Origin: Bacillota bacterium
Lineage (GTDB): Bacteria; Bacillota; Sulfobacillia; DUMF01
NCBI GenBank assembly: GCA_012840015.1
Contig: DUMF01000015.1
Span: forward strand, 1 to 64,000
Direction of reading: 5' to 3'
Length of the DNA: 64,000 nucleotides
Part shown: in pieces, positions 56,040 to 64,000 of the stretch
How positions within the stretch are numbered: position 1 is the stretch's first letter
Layout: each line of letters starts with the position of its first letter
Position numbers and translations under genes: made by a program
The notes under the pieces: model-generated
What the model saw: the letters and a program-made list of their open reading frames with translations, nothing else
What the model was told of the DNA's origin: nothing
Database searches by the model: none

Positions 56040-57428
56040 TCAAAAGTACAAATCCCGCTCCCCGGCCTCCAGGCGTTTAAGCCTGCGAAGTGTCTCGCTC
56101 CTGACCTCCTCGTTGGGAATCTCGGCCACGTGTTGTTCGATAGCCTGTTCGCCGATGCGCCGAGTTTCCGGTTCGGCATAATCTAAGAGGTACTCTTTGA
56201 ACGTGAGGATGGCGTTGGGCTGGCATAGCTCCTGAATCCGGCCTGTTTTCGCCAATGACATGAACCTGTCCCCGGTGCGTCCCCTCCTGTAGCATGCCGT
56301 GCAAAAACTGGGCAGGTAGCCCGATTGAGTGATGCTCCTCACTATTTCGTCCGGGCTCCTTCTATCCTCAACTGCAAATTGCGGCGAGCTCTCCTCCTCC
56401 GGTTCCTCGGGGAGCTCCCGATGATACCCTCCGACTCCCGTGCAGGAACCCGCGCTGATCTGGGATATGCCTAAGCGGAAGACCTCATCGCGGAAGCCCG
56501 GTTTCTCCCTGGTCGAAAGAATCATACCGGTGTACGGAACAGCTAACCTGGTGATAGCCACCACCTTCTTGAAATCGTCGTCCTTGACCAGGTAGGGAAA
56601 TTGACTCATGTCAATACCCTCTGCGGGCCTTAGCCGCGGAAAAGAAATCGTGTGAGGACCTACCCCGAATCGCGCTTCCAGATGCTTGGCGTGCATCACG
56701 CAGGCCACCACTTCGTACTTGTAATCGTAGAGACCGAAAAGCACGCCGATACCCACGTCGTCGATGCCTGCTGCCATCGCTCTATCCATAGCGGTAGTAT
56801 GCCAGTCGTAGTCTGCCTTGGGCCCGGAGTGAAGCTGGCGGTATGTGTCCCTGTGGTAAGTCTCCTGGAACAGGACGTAGGTGCCTATACCCGCCTCCTT
56901 CAACTTCTTGTAGTTCTCCACAGTGGTGGCGGCGATGTTCACATTCACCCTGCGGATCTCACCACGCCCCGAGCGGGTTTCGTAGATAGTGTGGATTACG
57001 TCCAGGATGTAGTCTATCGGGCAGTTCACCGGGTCTTCCCCGGCCTCCAGAGCGATTCTCTTGTGCCCCATGTCCTCCAGGATTGAAACCTGCTCCCTGA
57101 CTTCGTCCAGCGTAAGTTTCCTCCGGTTGAAGCGGTTGTCTCTCCTGTAGCCGCAGTACTTACAGTTGTTGACGCAAAAATCGCTCACGTAAAGGGGGGC
57201 GAAGAAGACCAACCGCTTGCCGTAGATCTGTTTCTTGATTTGTGAGGCCGCCTCGAATATTTCTGATAGTAAATCAGGGTCATCCACGTGAAGTAGGGCG
57301 GCAACTTCGTTTGGTTCGAGCCCCTTGCATTCCCGGGCCTTGGCGATGATATCGCGTATGCCAGTGGGAGATACTGCGCGGGAGTCCTCCAGTGCGGAAA
57401 AAATCGCTTCGTCGTCGATGAAGTTCAT
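56040..57428 (-). CDS. hydG: HydG, tyrosine lyase of FeFe-hydrogenase maturation
   Basis: The 462-residue radical SAM enzyme makes the CO- and CN-bearing iron synthon from tyrosine. Both cluster motifs are present: C85-VNN-C89-KY-C92 for SAM, and the C-terminal CTAC...C (FCTACYRRGRTGDRFMSLAK and a later LCQPN) for the auxiliary cluster that distinguishes HydG from ThiH. The ATG lies behind AGGAGGG. hydEF follows on the same transcript, and the sufC/sufB pair is divergent. Confidence 0.97.
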   Translation of the reverse strand: MNFIDDEAIFSALEDSRAVSPTGIRDIIAKARECKGLEPNEVAALLHVDDPDLLSEIFEAASQIKKQIYGKRLVFFAPLYVSDFCVNNCKYCGYRRDNRFNRRKLTLDEVREQVSILEDMGHKRIALEAGEDPVNCPIDYILDVIHTIYETRSGRGEIRRVNVNIAATTVENYKKLKEAGIGTYVLFQETYHRDTYRQLHSGPKADYDWHTTAMDRAMAAGIDDVGIGVLFGLYDYKYEVVACVMHAKHLEARFGVGPHTISFPRLRPAEGIDMSQFPYLVKDDDFKKVVAITRLAVPYTGMILSTREKPGFRDEVFRLGISQISAGSCTGVGGYHRELPEEPEEESSPQFAVEDRRSPDEIVRSITQSGYLPSFCTACYRRGRTGDRFMSLAKTGRIQELCQPNAILTFKEYLLDYAEPETRRIGEQAIEQHVAEIPNEEVRSETLRRLKRLEAGERDLYF

Positions 57429-57487
57429 TTGTCTTACCCTCCTGTAAGGCTTTTTCGCCCGTCATTCAGGTACTGCTTCGGCTCCAT

Positions 57488-57493
57488 TATAAT
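57488..57493 (+). promoter_or_regulatory. Probable -10 box of the sufC-sufB transcript
   Basis: A perfect TATAAT lies 38 bases upstream of sufC in the 102-base divergent gap with hydG. The -35 region 17 bases upstream (TTCAGG) is poor, so the promoter may need an activator or be weak. Confidence 0.4.
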
Positions 57494-57530
57494 ATGGTGT
57501 GGGTGTCCACAGCAAAAGCGGGGTGATTCC

Positions 57531-58268
57531 ATGAGCCTTTTCGAATTGAAGGACCTGGTAGTCGAAGTCAACGGCAATACGGTCCTGAAGGGAGTCAACC
57601 TTAAAATCGGTCAGGGTGAGACGCACGTGTTGTTCGGCCCCAATGGATCCGGCAAGACCACGCTGATCATGAGTGCCCTTGGGTTCCCAAAGTATAGGGT
57701 GGTCTCGGGTCAAATCCTATTCAAGGGGAAGGACATTTCCGGAATGAGTTTGGACCAGAGAATCCGGCTCGGCATGGGCATAGCCTTTCAGAGGCCTCCG
57801 GTCGTGCCCGGAGTGAAGTTGCGACAGCTAGCCGAAATGATTGCGCGAACTGATGGGGCGAAATTGCAGAGGGTGGCCGAAGACCTCAACGCCCTGCACC
57901 TTTTGGACAGGGATCTGAACGACGGCTTCTCCGGGGGCGAAGCTAAACGCTCGGAGCTGCTGCAGTTGCAAATGGCCAGCCCCGACCTGGCCTTCATCGA
58001 TGAACCGGAGTCAGGCGTAGACCTCGAAAGCATAGCCATCGTAGGCAGGGCCATAAATGCAATCCTCGGCAAGACCAGGGTCAAAGCTGGCAGAACCGCT
58101 TCCGCCCTCATCGTGACTCATACGGCTCACATCCTCGATTACGTCAATGCGGAGCTCGGTCATGTTCTGGTGGACGGCAGGATCGTGTGTTCAGGCAACC
58201 CGCGGGACATATTGCGGGAAGTGAGGGAGCATGGGTTCAAACACTGCGAGGTGTGCACGAATGAATGA
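57531..58268 (+). CDS. sufC: SufC-like Fe-S assembly ATPase
   Basis: From ATG 57531 the protein has 245 residues with Walker A FGPNGSGKTT, signature FSGGEAKRSELLQL and Walker B LAFIDEPESGVDLES, the SufC form. It should power the SufB-like scaffold encoded next. A longer frame from 57429 covers the promoter and is not real. Only sufC and sufB are present: no sufD, sufS or sufU. Confidence 0.92.
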   Translation: MSLFELKDLVVEVNGNTVLKGVNLKIGQGETHVLFGPNGSGKTTLIMSALGFPKYRVVSGQILFKGKDISGMSLDQRIRLGMGIAFQRPPVVPGVKLRQLAEMIARTDGAKLQRVAEDLNALHLLDRDLNDGFSGGEAKRSELLQLQMASPDLAFIDEPESGVDLESIAIVGRAINAILGKTRVKAGRTASALIVTHTAHILDYVNAELGHVLVDGRIVCSGNPRDILREVREHGFKHCEVCTNE

Positions 58269-59502
58269 CAGATTACGGGAGCTGGAACAGAAGGCTTTAT
58301 CAGCGGTAGAGAAAAGGGCTGCCTACGGTCCAGACATCGACCTGAACCGCTATCGAAACGTGGGGGAGCACGAAAAAATAGAGGCGCTGGAATCACTTTC
58401 CCGGCAGGCCAGGGAAGCCGCGTATATGGCAGGTATCGAGCAGAACCTCGAGCGCACGGCAGGAACGTACATGCAACTGGATAGTTCCGTCGTGTTCGAG
58501 CAGGTGCAACGAGCTTATGGCGGGCAGTTAGAGCTCCTCTCCACAGACGAAGCCCTTGCCAAATACGACGGCCTTCCAGAATATTGGTGGCAGGCTGTTC
58601 CGGTGGATCAGGACAAATACACTGCACGGGTTGCTTTAAACCAGACTCATGGCTATTTCATCAGGGTACTACCAGGTCAGAAGGTAGAAAGGCCGGTTCA
58701 GGCGTGCCTCCTCGTCGCAGAAAACTTTATCAGCCAGAACGTACATAACGTGATCGTGGTAGAAGAAGGCGCCGAAGTTCAAGTGATCACCGGTTGTACC
58801 TCCATAACCGGAGTTAAGGAAGGACTACACATAGGCGTGAGTGAGTTTTACGTGAAACGCGGCGCTCGCCTCACTTTCCACATGATCCATAACTGGGCAG
58901 AAAACTTCCATGTGAGACCGCGTACAGGCGTTATAGTGGAAGAAGGAGGGGTGTTCGTAAACAACTACGTCCTCGTGAAGCCTGTAGGCTCTCTACAAAC
59001 GTCCCCCAGCGTCTACCTCAGGGGAAAAGCTTCCCGAGCAGAGATCAATACAATAGCGTATGGCATGAAGCGCTCTGTGATAGACATAGGCTCCAGGATC
59101 GTACTGGAGGCACAAGACACCGCAGGAGAATCTATCTCCAGAGCCGTTGCGGACGACGGCTCCATACTCTACCTTAGAGGGATGTTGGTAGGCAAGACGG
59201 ACAAGCGGGCAAAAGCCCACCTCGACTGCCGCGGAATCTTAAAATCACCCCTGGCGAGAATCGTAGCCATTCCAGAGCTAGACGCTGATTCTTCGCCGGA
59301 GTGCGATCTGGCCCACGAAGCAGCCGTAGGCCCAATAGACCAAGAAGCCATCCTCTACCTGATGGCGCGGGGCCTAACGGAAGATGAGGCAGTAGCCACT
59401 ATCACCAGGGGGTTCATGAACATCGAGCTACCTGGATTGCCGGAAGCTCTCAGGCGCCAGATAGACCAGGTCATGGAGGCCACCCTGCATCGCGGCCTCT
59501 AG
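58261..59502 (+). CDS. sufB: SufB/SufD-like Fe-S cluster scaffold
   Basis: The protein (413 residues from ATG 58261) has a polar N-terminus and the long right-handed beta-helix core of SufB/SufD (NVIVVEEGAEVQVITGCTSI, HMIHNWAENFHVRPRTGVIV, AKAHLDCRGI), ending with the EAILYLMARGLTEDEAVATI helix. It overlaps sufC by eight bases. The two-gene SufC-SufB layout corresponds to the minimal SMS-type system of anaerobic bacteria and archaea. Its place beside hydG-hydEF suggests it may supply clusters to those enzymes, but that is inference. Confidence 0.9.
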   Translation: MNDRLRELEQKALSAVEKRAAYGPDIDLNRYRNVGEHEKIEALESLSRQAREAAYMAGIEQNLERTAGTYMQLDSSVVFEQVQRAYGGQLELLSTDEALAKYDGLPEYWWQAVPVDQDKYTARVALNQTHGYFIRVLPGQKVERPVQACLLVAENFISQNVHNVIVVEEGAEVQVITGCTSITGVKEGLHIGVSEFYVKRGARLTFHMIHNWAENFHVRPRTGVIVEEGGVFVNNYVLVKPVGSLQTSPSVYLRGKASRAEINTIAYGMKRSVIDIGSRIVLEAQDTAGESISRAVADDGSILYLRGMLVGKTDKRAKAHLDCRGILKSPLARIVAIPELDADSSPECDLAHEAAVGPIDQEAILYLMARGLTEDEAVATITRGFMNIELPGLPEALRRQIDQVMEATLHRGL

Positions 59503-59503
59503 C

Positions 59504-60715
59504 TCAGGTCTCCGCGCAAGCAGTAACTACGTCGATCAGCGTTTGTGTATCAGCTACGACGTTGTCTATGGCGGCATATTCGTTGGGGGAATGGGCTGTG
59601 CCCAATAGTGTGGACCATACCACTGCCGCCATCCCGATTCGCCTCAGGAAGGCGGCGCAAGTACTTCCACCGATACCACCGATGGTCGGCGTTCCCCGCC
59701 TCTTCTCGATGGCCGCCATAAGCTTTCGCACCACGGGCGCATCCAGAGGGGTAGGCGGCACCGCATCTGCTCTTTGCAGCACCTTGTATTCGATTTTGGC
59801 TCCGGTTTTAAATTCGTACTCGGATATCAGGTGTTCGATGTCCCCCAGGACTGAACCAAGCGGGTATTTGGGTAGCACCCTGCAGTCCATGACGAAGCTA
59901 TCCGTGCCCGGCAGGATGTTGGGACTGCTGACGTTATCGAATTTTTGCGTTATCTCGAAGGTGGAATACGGGGGCTCGAAAAGGTAGTCCCTGGCACCGT
60001 ACTTGGCTTTCAGAAGATCGTCCAGGTCCGCTCCGAAGTGAGTACCGATGGCGCTGGCGTTAATGCCCAGGTGAGGAGAAGAAGCATGGGCCTGTTTGCC
60101 CTTGATGAAAAACCTCAGCCATAGTACCGCTTTCTCGGCCACCTCGATGAACCTACCATCCGGCCTACCCGCGTCCAGCACTATGGCCTCGTCCTTTGGA
60201 TCGAATATACCCTCGTTTATGAGCCTTACGAGGCCATATTCGGAACCTGCCTCTTCATCTGCGGGAAAGCATAGACCCAGATTACATTCGGGCTGCCGGC
60301 CCGTCCGCTTCAGAGCCAAAACGGTAAATAGGCTCGACACTATAGCCTGGATATTATCCTCAGCCCCTCTACCAATGATCCTGCCGTCACGCACCTCCGC
60401 CTTGAATGGGTCGGTGCTCCAAAGACTCCTGTCGCCCTCAGAGACGGTATCCAAGTGCGCCACCAGCCACAGCACAGGTCCGTTCGAGGCCTTCCCGTCC
60501 ATCTTGAATAGGAGGCTTGGCCGCCTTTTCTGCGGCGTAAGCTCGTCAGCAACTTCGTAGATCTCGGGTTCGAGGCCCTCCCTTTTCATAAATGACGCAA
60601 TCCAGCAAGCGCGCTCATATTCCCCCCCGCCGCCATAAGCCGGGTTAACGGCAGGAATTTCGATCAGTTTGCACATAACTTCTATAATCTCGTCCCTGTA
60701 ATCAGGTAAATCCAT
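59504..60715 (-). CDS. M20 family metallohydrolase (second copy)
   Basis: The 403-residue protein has the M20 ligands VAHLDTVSEGD (H, D), IIGRGAEDN (D), PADEEAGSEYGL (catalytic Glu pair), VLDAGRPDG and LLGTAHSPNEY (last His). It is only distantly like the M20 gene at 40677-41825, so it is not a recent duplicate. The substrate is unknown; ArgE/DapE-type N-acyl amino acid hydrolysis or dipeptidase activity are the family options. ATG 60715 lies behind AAGGGGG. It converges with sufB, one base apart. Confidence 0.9.
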   Translation of the reverse strand: MDLPDYRDEIIEVMCKLIEIPAVNPAYGGGGEYERACWIASFMKREGLEPEIYEVADELTPQKRRPSLLFKMDGKASNGPVLWLVAHLDTVSEGDRSLWSTDPFKAEVRDGRIIGRGAEDNIQAIVSSLFTVLALKRTGRQPECNLGLCFPADEEAGSEYGLVRLINEGIFDPKDEAIVLDAGRPDGRFIEVAEKAVLWLRFFIKGKQAHASSPHLGINASAIGTHFGADLDDLLKAKYGARDYLFEPPYSTFEITQKFDNVSSPNILPGTDSFVMDCRVLPKYPLGSVLGDIEHLISEYEFKTGAKIEYKVLQRADAVPPTPLDAPVVRKLMAAIEKRRGTPTIGGIGGSTCAAFLRRIGMAAVVWSTLLGTAHSPNEYAAIDNVVADTQTLIDVVTACAET

Positions 60716-61233
60716 GCAGTAACCCCCTTATAGATAAGTATTCTACGGACATAGTCTCCCACCTTTCTTCGTAACGCAAAGCGGTAATCGGGTCCTGTTT
60801 TGCTAACTTGCCGGCGGGGTAAATCTCGAAGAAGAGCCCTACCTCTACTGAATCATACACCCAGCAATAGCGAGCCGCGCGTCACCACTAACGCAAGGAT
60901 CCTGGCAATCCCGATGTTTCTACTCTCCGCTGCGTGCTAGCATACCATCCGCTGGCGACAATAGAGAAGACAAGCAAGATGCAGGTATCTAGATCTCATG
61001 GGGAGTGTGCGGGAAACGCTGCGGACCCATCAGTTTGTGACGGTGCTATTTCCGCTACCAGATTGGAGGCTACTGAAGCTACGGATAGCGACGACTCGTG
61101 AGCCAGAGCACGTTGGAGATTTACAGCGCTTTGGGCATACTGACGGAACCCGTAAAGCCGAAGAAGGTGTGGGTCAGGCCGCGATAGTAACTAGCGGAGA
61201 GAACCAACCTGCGCTGATCACCCCACGTACGCC
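60716..61233. other. Intergenic stretch without a confident gene
   Basis: About 520 bases lie between the M20 gene and the decayed adaptor. A plus-strand frame at 60998-61237 (79 codons) has no recognisable domain and no good ribosome site. The minus strand has frequent stops and may continue the decay of the adaptor gene. I see no tRNA, hairpin terminator or repeat. Confidence 0.4.
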
Positions 61234-61528
61234 TTAGTCCCGGAAAGCCCTCGAGCCACGTCGCCCACGACCTGCAGGTTGGCTGGAGAGCGATCCAGCG
61301 ATAGGCACATCCACATCCAGGTTCTCCATAACCAGCACTTGCCCCACCGTACCTGCAACATTGAGGCGAACTTCGACGTTCTCTACAGTGCCCACATTTC
61401 CGCTACCCGTTACGGTTACCTCCAGCTTGCCCTTCTTCACCTGGAAAAGCGAGTTGATTGGCCACCGTGGTTTGCGAGCCAGGTCGCGATCTGATAAGGA
61501 CAGCAAGTTTTCCGATCACCCAGTTCAT
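61234..61528 (-). pseudogene. Decayed HlyD/MacA-like membrane-fusion adaptor fragment
   Basis: An ATG at 61528 overlaps the stop of the LiaF-like gene (ATGA, behind AAGGAGG) and starts a hydrophobic MNWVIGKLAVLI segment. That frame soon stops, but a neighbouring frame continues VKKGKLEVTVTGSGNV and VEVRLNVAGTVGQVLV, the pattern of the first beta-domain and lipoyl half of RND/ABC adaptors. It then degenerates and ends at 61234 with no coiled coil or second half. One frameshift and a truncation explain this best. The identification is by pattern only. Confidence 0.4.
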
Positions 61529-62484
61529 ACCCTCCTTAACACTACAGAACTCACTCCTGCCGATACCTCGATATCTAAGGAAGTACCAGGCTTACCCCAG
61601 TTAGGGCTCGTCCAATAGCCGCCGGACCAGGTCAGCCCCTCCTCTGCGAAATTGTTGCTACTCAACGCACTCGTCGCTCTTATCCTGATCCCCGCCGCCT
61701 CTGGCGCAGACAGCTCGATCTTTGATGCACCTGCTTTTATCCTTGCCTTAGTATTCATACCGGTATCCCCAAACGTAACTCGGAGGCGCGACGCACCCAT
61801 ATCCAAATCCAGCTCTTCCACCTTGAGCTCACTCATGTCCAGGTCCGCGTCGCAAGCGCCCACGTCCATTCTGACTGCGATCGGGATGGTTTTATTCAGG
61901 CTGAGATCCCAAGTTGCCGAATCCACGGCGCCCCGTTCAACGTGCCTCAGCTGAACGCGAGCCTCACCACCGCTCACGTTATAGCTGAATTCCGGTTTTG
62001 CGCCTGAGTAGCTTATCTTCCCATCGATCAGCATGTCCGTAGCTGAGCCTAGCTTGAGTCTGCCAGCACCCAGCTTGATATCGTATCTCGCCCTTTGGAC
62101 TCCGGGCGGAAGCACTTCGCGTATGGTTTGCTCCCCCGGGCCGAACCGTGGGCCGTCTGGCGGCCACATTGGCCTTTCTGGACGTTCCCTGATCCAGGGT
62201 CTGAACCAGAAAAACATCGGTTCGCTAAGCATGTAATAACCCGGTATTCGCTCTGCCCATGGCGACTTGAGCAACATTCCGCCCACCAAGACAATCAACA
62301 GGGCCAATGCCACGAGCCACCCGAAGCTAATCCTCCGCCTGACCAGGAGCTCTATTCCCGCCGCTATCAGAAGCACCGGCCAATAGAGCACGAGCATGAC
62401 CCACGCTGTCCATGGGACGTAGCCCATCGTATTTCCCAGCAAAACCAACCCTAATAAGAGGAGCAAGAAGCCACCCAACTTCAT
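61525..62484 (-). CDS. LiaF-like membrane protein (DUF5668 plus beta-rich domain)
   Basis: The protein (319 residues from ATG 62484 behind GAGGTG) has about three N-terminal membrane helices (FLLLLLGLVLLGNTMGYV; MLVLYWPVLLIAAGIELL; WLVALALLIVLVGGMLL) and a long extracytoplasmic or cytoplasmic beta-repeat domain (from about 120; GAGRLKLGS, DVGACDADLDMSE, DMGASRLRVTFGD, KAGASKIELSAPEA). This is the architecture of LiaF/YvqF-type envelope-stress proteins. It follows the PspC gene and ends the intact part of the ECF sigma operon. Confidence 0.82.
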   Translation of the reverse strand: MKLGGFLLLLLGLVLLGNTMGYVPWTAWVMLVLYWPVLLIAAGIELLVRRRISFGWLVALALLIVLVGGMLLKSPWAERIPGYYMLSEPMFFWFRPWIRERPERPMWPPDGPRFGPGEQTIREVLPPGVQRARYDIKLGAGRLKLGSATDMLIDGKISYSGAKPEFSYNVSGGEARVQLRHVERGAVDSATWDLSLNKTIPIAVRMDVGACDADLDMSELKVEELDLDMGASRLRVTFGDTGMNTKARIKAGASKIELSAPEAAGIRIRATSALSSNNFAEEGLTWSGGYWTSPNWGKPGTSLDIEVSAGVSSVVLRRV

Positions 62485-62494
62485 CCTGCACACC

Positions 62495-63007
62495 TCATTT
62501 CGAGTTTGCCTTTAGAAGCAAGGCTGCCCCACCGATGATGAGCACGAGCGGCCACCACCGCGACCATGAAAGCCACCTCAGTAACTGGTGGGGCAAAAGC
62601 ATTCTCAGCAAGAAGAATCCACCAACAGCGATTAACAAGATGGCCAGCAAGGTTGTCGTTTTGGAATCTGACTCCAACCTGGCCCCTTCGTCAGTGGCGT
62701 TTTCTCCTGTAGTCTCTGCAGGCCCCTCTGTAGTGGCCTCTGCAGGCACAGGCGTCTCTGCAGTCGTCCCCGTGGCCATCTCTGCAGCAGTCTTTATGGT
62801 GGGCCGTTTGACATGTTCTGGATGCTCAGGCTCGAGTGGCATTATTAGCCACGCGATAATATATCCCAGCACCCCCGGCCCGCCCATCAACGCCAGCAGC
62901 ACCCAGATCAGCCGCACTACCACTACGTCGACCCCAAAGTACTCCGCCAGCCCGCCGCAAACCCCTGCGATCACCTTATTGTGCCTAGACCTGTAGAGCT
63001 TCTTCAA
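62495..63007 (-). CDS. PspC-domain membrane protein
   Basis: The 170-residue protein begins with a PspC domain (KLYRSRHNKVIAGVCGGLAE, YFGVDVVVVRLIWVLLALMG). A Thr/Glu/Ala/Pro linker (about 75-115) encoded by an in-frame repeat follows, then a second membrane pair near the C-terminus (LLAILLIAVGGFFLLRML; WPLVLIIGGAALLL). PspC proteins sense or respond to membrane stress. It overlaps the anti-sigma stop by four bases. Confidence 0.9.
   Translation of the reverse strand: MKKLYRSRHNKVIAGVCGGLAEYFGVDVVVVRLIWVLLALMGGPGVLGYIIAWLIMPLEPEHPEHVKRPTIKTAAEMATGTTAETPVPAEATTEGPAETTGENATDEGARLESDSKTTTLLAILLIAVGGFFLLRMLLPHQLLRWLSWSRWWPLVLIIGGAALLLKANSK
62714..62787 (-). repeat. In-frame octamer repeat in the PspC linker
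   Basis: The octamer CTCTGCAG occurs four times (62714, 62738, 62756, 62780), spaced 24, 18 and 24 bases, all multiples of three. It encodes the Thr/Ala/Glu/Pro-rich linker and could vary in copy number by slippage without breaking the frame. Confidence 0.6.
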
Positions 63008-63522
63008 TTAGCCCACTCCTTTCGCCTCATCAGCAATACGAGACCGCCGACAGTCAGCAAAACACCCATTTGTGCGCTGATCCCGCCCATCCTCAGCCAC
63101 GACCCTGCTACGATCTCCAGTACTACACGTAAAATTCCAGTCCACCCATACGAGAGCGCTTCGAGCATCCGGGGAAGGGCCTCCACGATTGTCGATAAGC
63201 CCCCGCTCAGCGACCACGCTAAAACCCATAATCTCGCCACGTCAGTGATCCCCAGAGCGATGACGACGATGGGCATCAATGGTGCAACAGTCTTATGGCG
63301 CAATTTCATCCGGACCCTAGTTATCAGGCTTTCTGGTGCCTTTACAGAACCCCAGTATTCTACCATTCGGACGGACCTTACCAGCAACTCCAGTGCTTCG
63401 GAACACTTAGAGCACTTCGCCAGGTGTTCTTCCACCCTCAGCCGCTCGACTTCGTCAAGCTCCCCGGGCTCACCAAACGCAAAGCGGTCTAAAAGCTCTT
63501 CGTCAAGATGCTGCACGTTCAT
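63004..63522 (-). CDS. Zinc-finger anti-sigma factor
   Basis: The 172-residue protein has a cytoplasmic N-terminal ZAS domain with HxxxCxxC (EEHLAKCSKC, near residue 33) and then two or three membrane helices (LMPIVVIALGITDVARLW; MGVLLTVGGLVLLM). It should hold the ECF sigma factor encoded just upstream, which it overlaps by four bases, at the membrane until a signal arrives. Confidence 0.9.
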   Translation of the reverse strand: MNVQHLDEELLDRFAFGEPGELDEVERLRVEEHLAKCSKCSEALELLVRSVRMVEYWGSVKAPESLITRVRMKLRHKTVAPLMPIVVIALGITDVARLWVLAWSLSGGLSTIVEALPRMLEALSYGWTGILRVVLEIVAGSWLRMGGISAQMGVLLTVGGLVLLMRRKEWAN

Positions 63523-64000
63523 CTACGAAGTCCCTCCGCCATAAGTATTTCCTTCATCTTCTTACGAGCCCTGAACAGCCTGTTCTTTATCATACTGATT
63601 GGCATACCGGTCATCTCCGAAATCTCCTTGTGGCTGAAACCTTCTAGATGGAACAACACCACGAGCAACCTGCTTTCCGGATCGAGCGCGTTCAGCGCCT
63701 CCTTCACCGCCGCCCGTTCCTCCGGCTGGTCTGCCGCCTGTCCTCCTCCCCGATAATCCTTCTCTTCTCCCGACAGCACTGGCTTCTGCCTCCTCAGCCA
63801 ATCCCTACACAGGTTGAGAGTAACCGTGCATAACCATGACTTCGGCGGCTCACCGGTTGAGAAGTCCGTGAAATGCTCAAAGGCCCTAACGAAACTCTCC
63901 TGGGCGATGTCCTCCGCGTCATGCTGGTTTCGAGTCACGTGCCAGGCTATGTTATAAACCATATCCTGGTATTTCAAGACGTACTGCTCGAATGGCTTAA
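63519..64000 (-). CDS. ECF-type RNA polymerase sigma factor (5' end outside the window)
   Basis: The frame runs open to the right edge and reads KPFEQYVLKYQDMVYNIAWH before the TTG at 63977, matching sigma region 2 (FExxVxxYQxxVYNxA), so the true start lies beyond 64000. Region 2 (DAEDIAQESFVRAFEHF) and region 4 (LEGFSHKEISEMTGMPISMI) are complete. It is followed by its anti-sigma gene, PspC and LiaF-like genes, suggesting an envelope-stress regulon. Confidence 0.93.
   Translation of the reverse strand, partial: KPFEQYVLKYQDMVYNIAWHVTRNQHDAEDIAQESFVRAFEHFTDFSTGEPPKSWLCTVTLNLCRDWLRRQKPVLSGEEKDYRGGGQAADQPEERAAVKEALNALDPESRLLVVLFHLEGFSHKEISEMTGMPISMIKNRLFRARKKMKEILMAEGLRR

Noticed and set aside
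60998-61237. 79-codon plus-strand frame in the 60.7-61.2 kb gap
   Set aside because: No domain, no convincing ribosome site and no neighbour relation. It is more likely chance or decayed sequence.
62714-62787. CRISPR-like or mobile repeat
   Set aside because: The four short copies are in frame inside the PspC linker and encode low-complexity protein; there are no spacers.

Overview
The window reads as one chromosome segment of an anaerobic, spore-forming, flagellated Bacillota (Clostridia-like) bacterium. The evidence is sporulation genes (spoIIID, spoIIQ, spoIID, a Spo0F-like regulator), flagellar genes (flgM, flgN, flhO, flhP, flgJ), many GTG and TTG starts behind strong Shine-Dalgarno sites, oxygen-sensitive metal enzymes (aldehyde ferredoxin oxidoreductase, HydE/F/G maturases) and an S-layer-type protein. 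No genus can be assigned. I found no tRNA, rRNA, CRISPR array, prophage or intact insertion sequence.

Left part (1-18.8 kb). flgN and flgM, comFC, a membrane diguanylate cyclase and metK lie on the minus strand. hpf, a hypothetical gene, two membrane HD-GYP proteins, a DUF5317 protein and an MreB/Mbl homologue lie on the plus strand. A DUF1657 gene, a CPBP protease and a short-chain-dehydrogenase-like pseudoenzyme follow on minus. A c-di-GMP-I riboswitch with a terminator then precedes flhO-flhP-flgJ (plus), which run into spoIIID-spoIIQ-spoIID-murA (minus). Synthesis, degradation and sensing of c-di-GMP are thus all encoded within 14 kb.

Middle (18.8-45 kb). A nine-gene V-type ATPase operon (minus) sits next to murA, where Bacillus carries its F-type ATP synthase. 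Its rotor subunit keeps the Na+-binding residues known from Enterococcus hirae. After ccdA/tlpA-like genes comes the conserved rpmE-DUF1385-prfA-prmC-ywlC-ywlE-rpiB-ywlG-upp-dCMP deaminase-MazG-tagO-mnaA run (plus). It is followed by rho, an M20 peptidase, tal, a zinc-ribbon protein, a Spo0F-like regulator, a PIN protein and a cysteine-synthase-like enzyme (minus).

Right part (45-64 kb). It holds an S-layer-homology protein, a ferredoxin/AOR/MoaD/TM1266-type regulator operon, a MacB-like exporter with an Ig-like extracellular partner, and hydG with a fused hydE-hydF gene. A two-gene SufC/SufB system, a second M20 hydrolase, a decayed adaptor-like gene and an ECF sigma/anti-sigma/PspC/LiaF-like envelope-stress operon that leaves the window complete the segment. 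The most striking items are the HydE-HydF fusion, the SDR pseudoenzyme, the V-ATPase at the usual F-ATPase locus, the sensor domain shared by the cyclase and an HD-GYP protein, and the c-di-GMP riboswitch on the flagellar genes.
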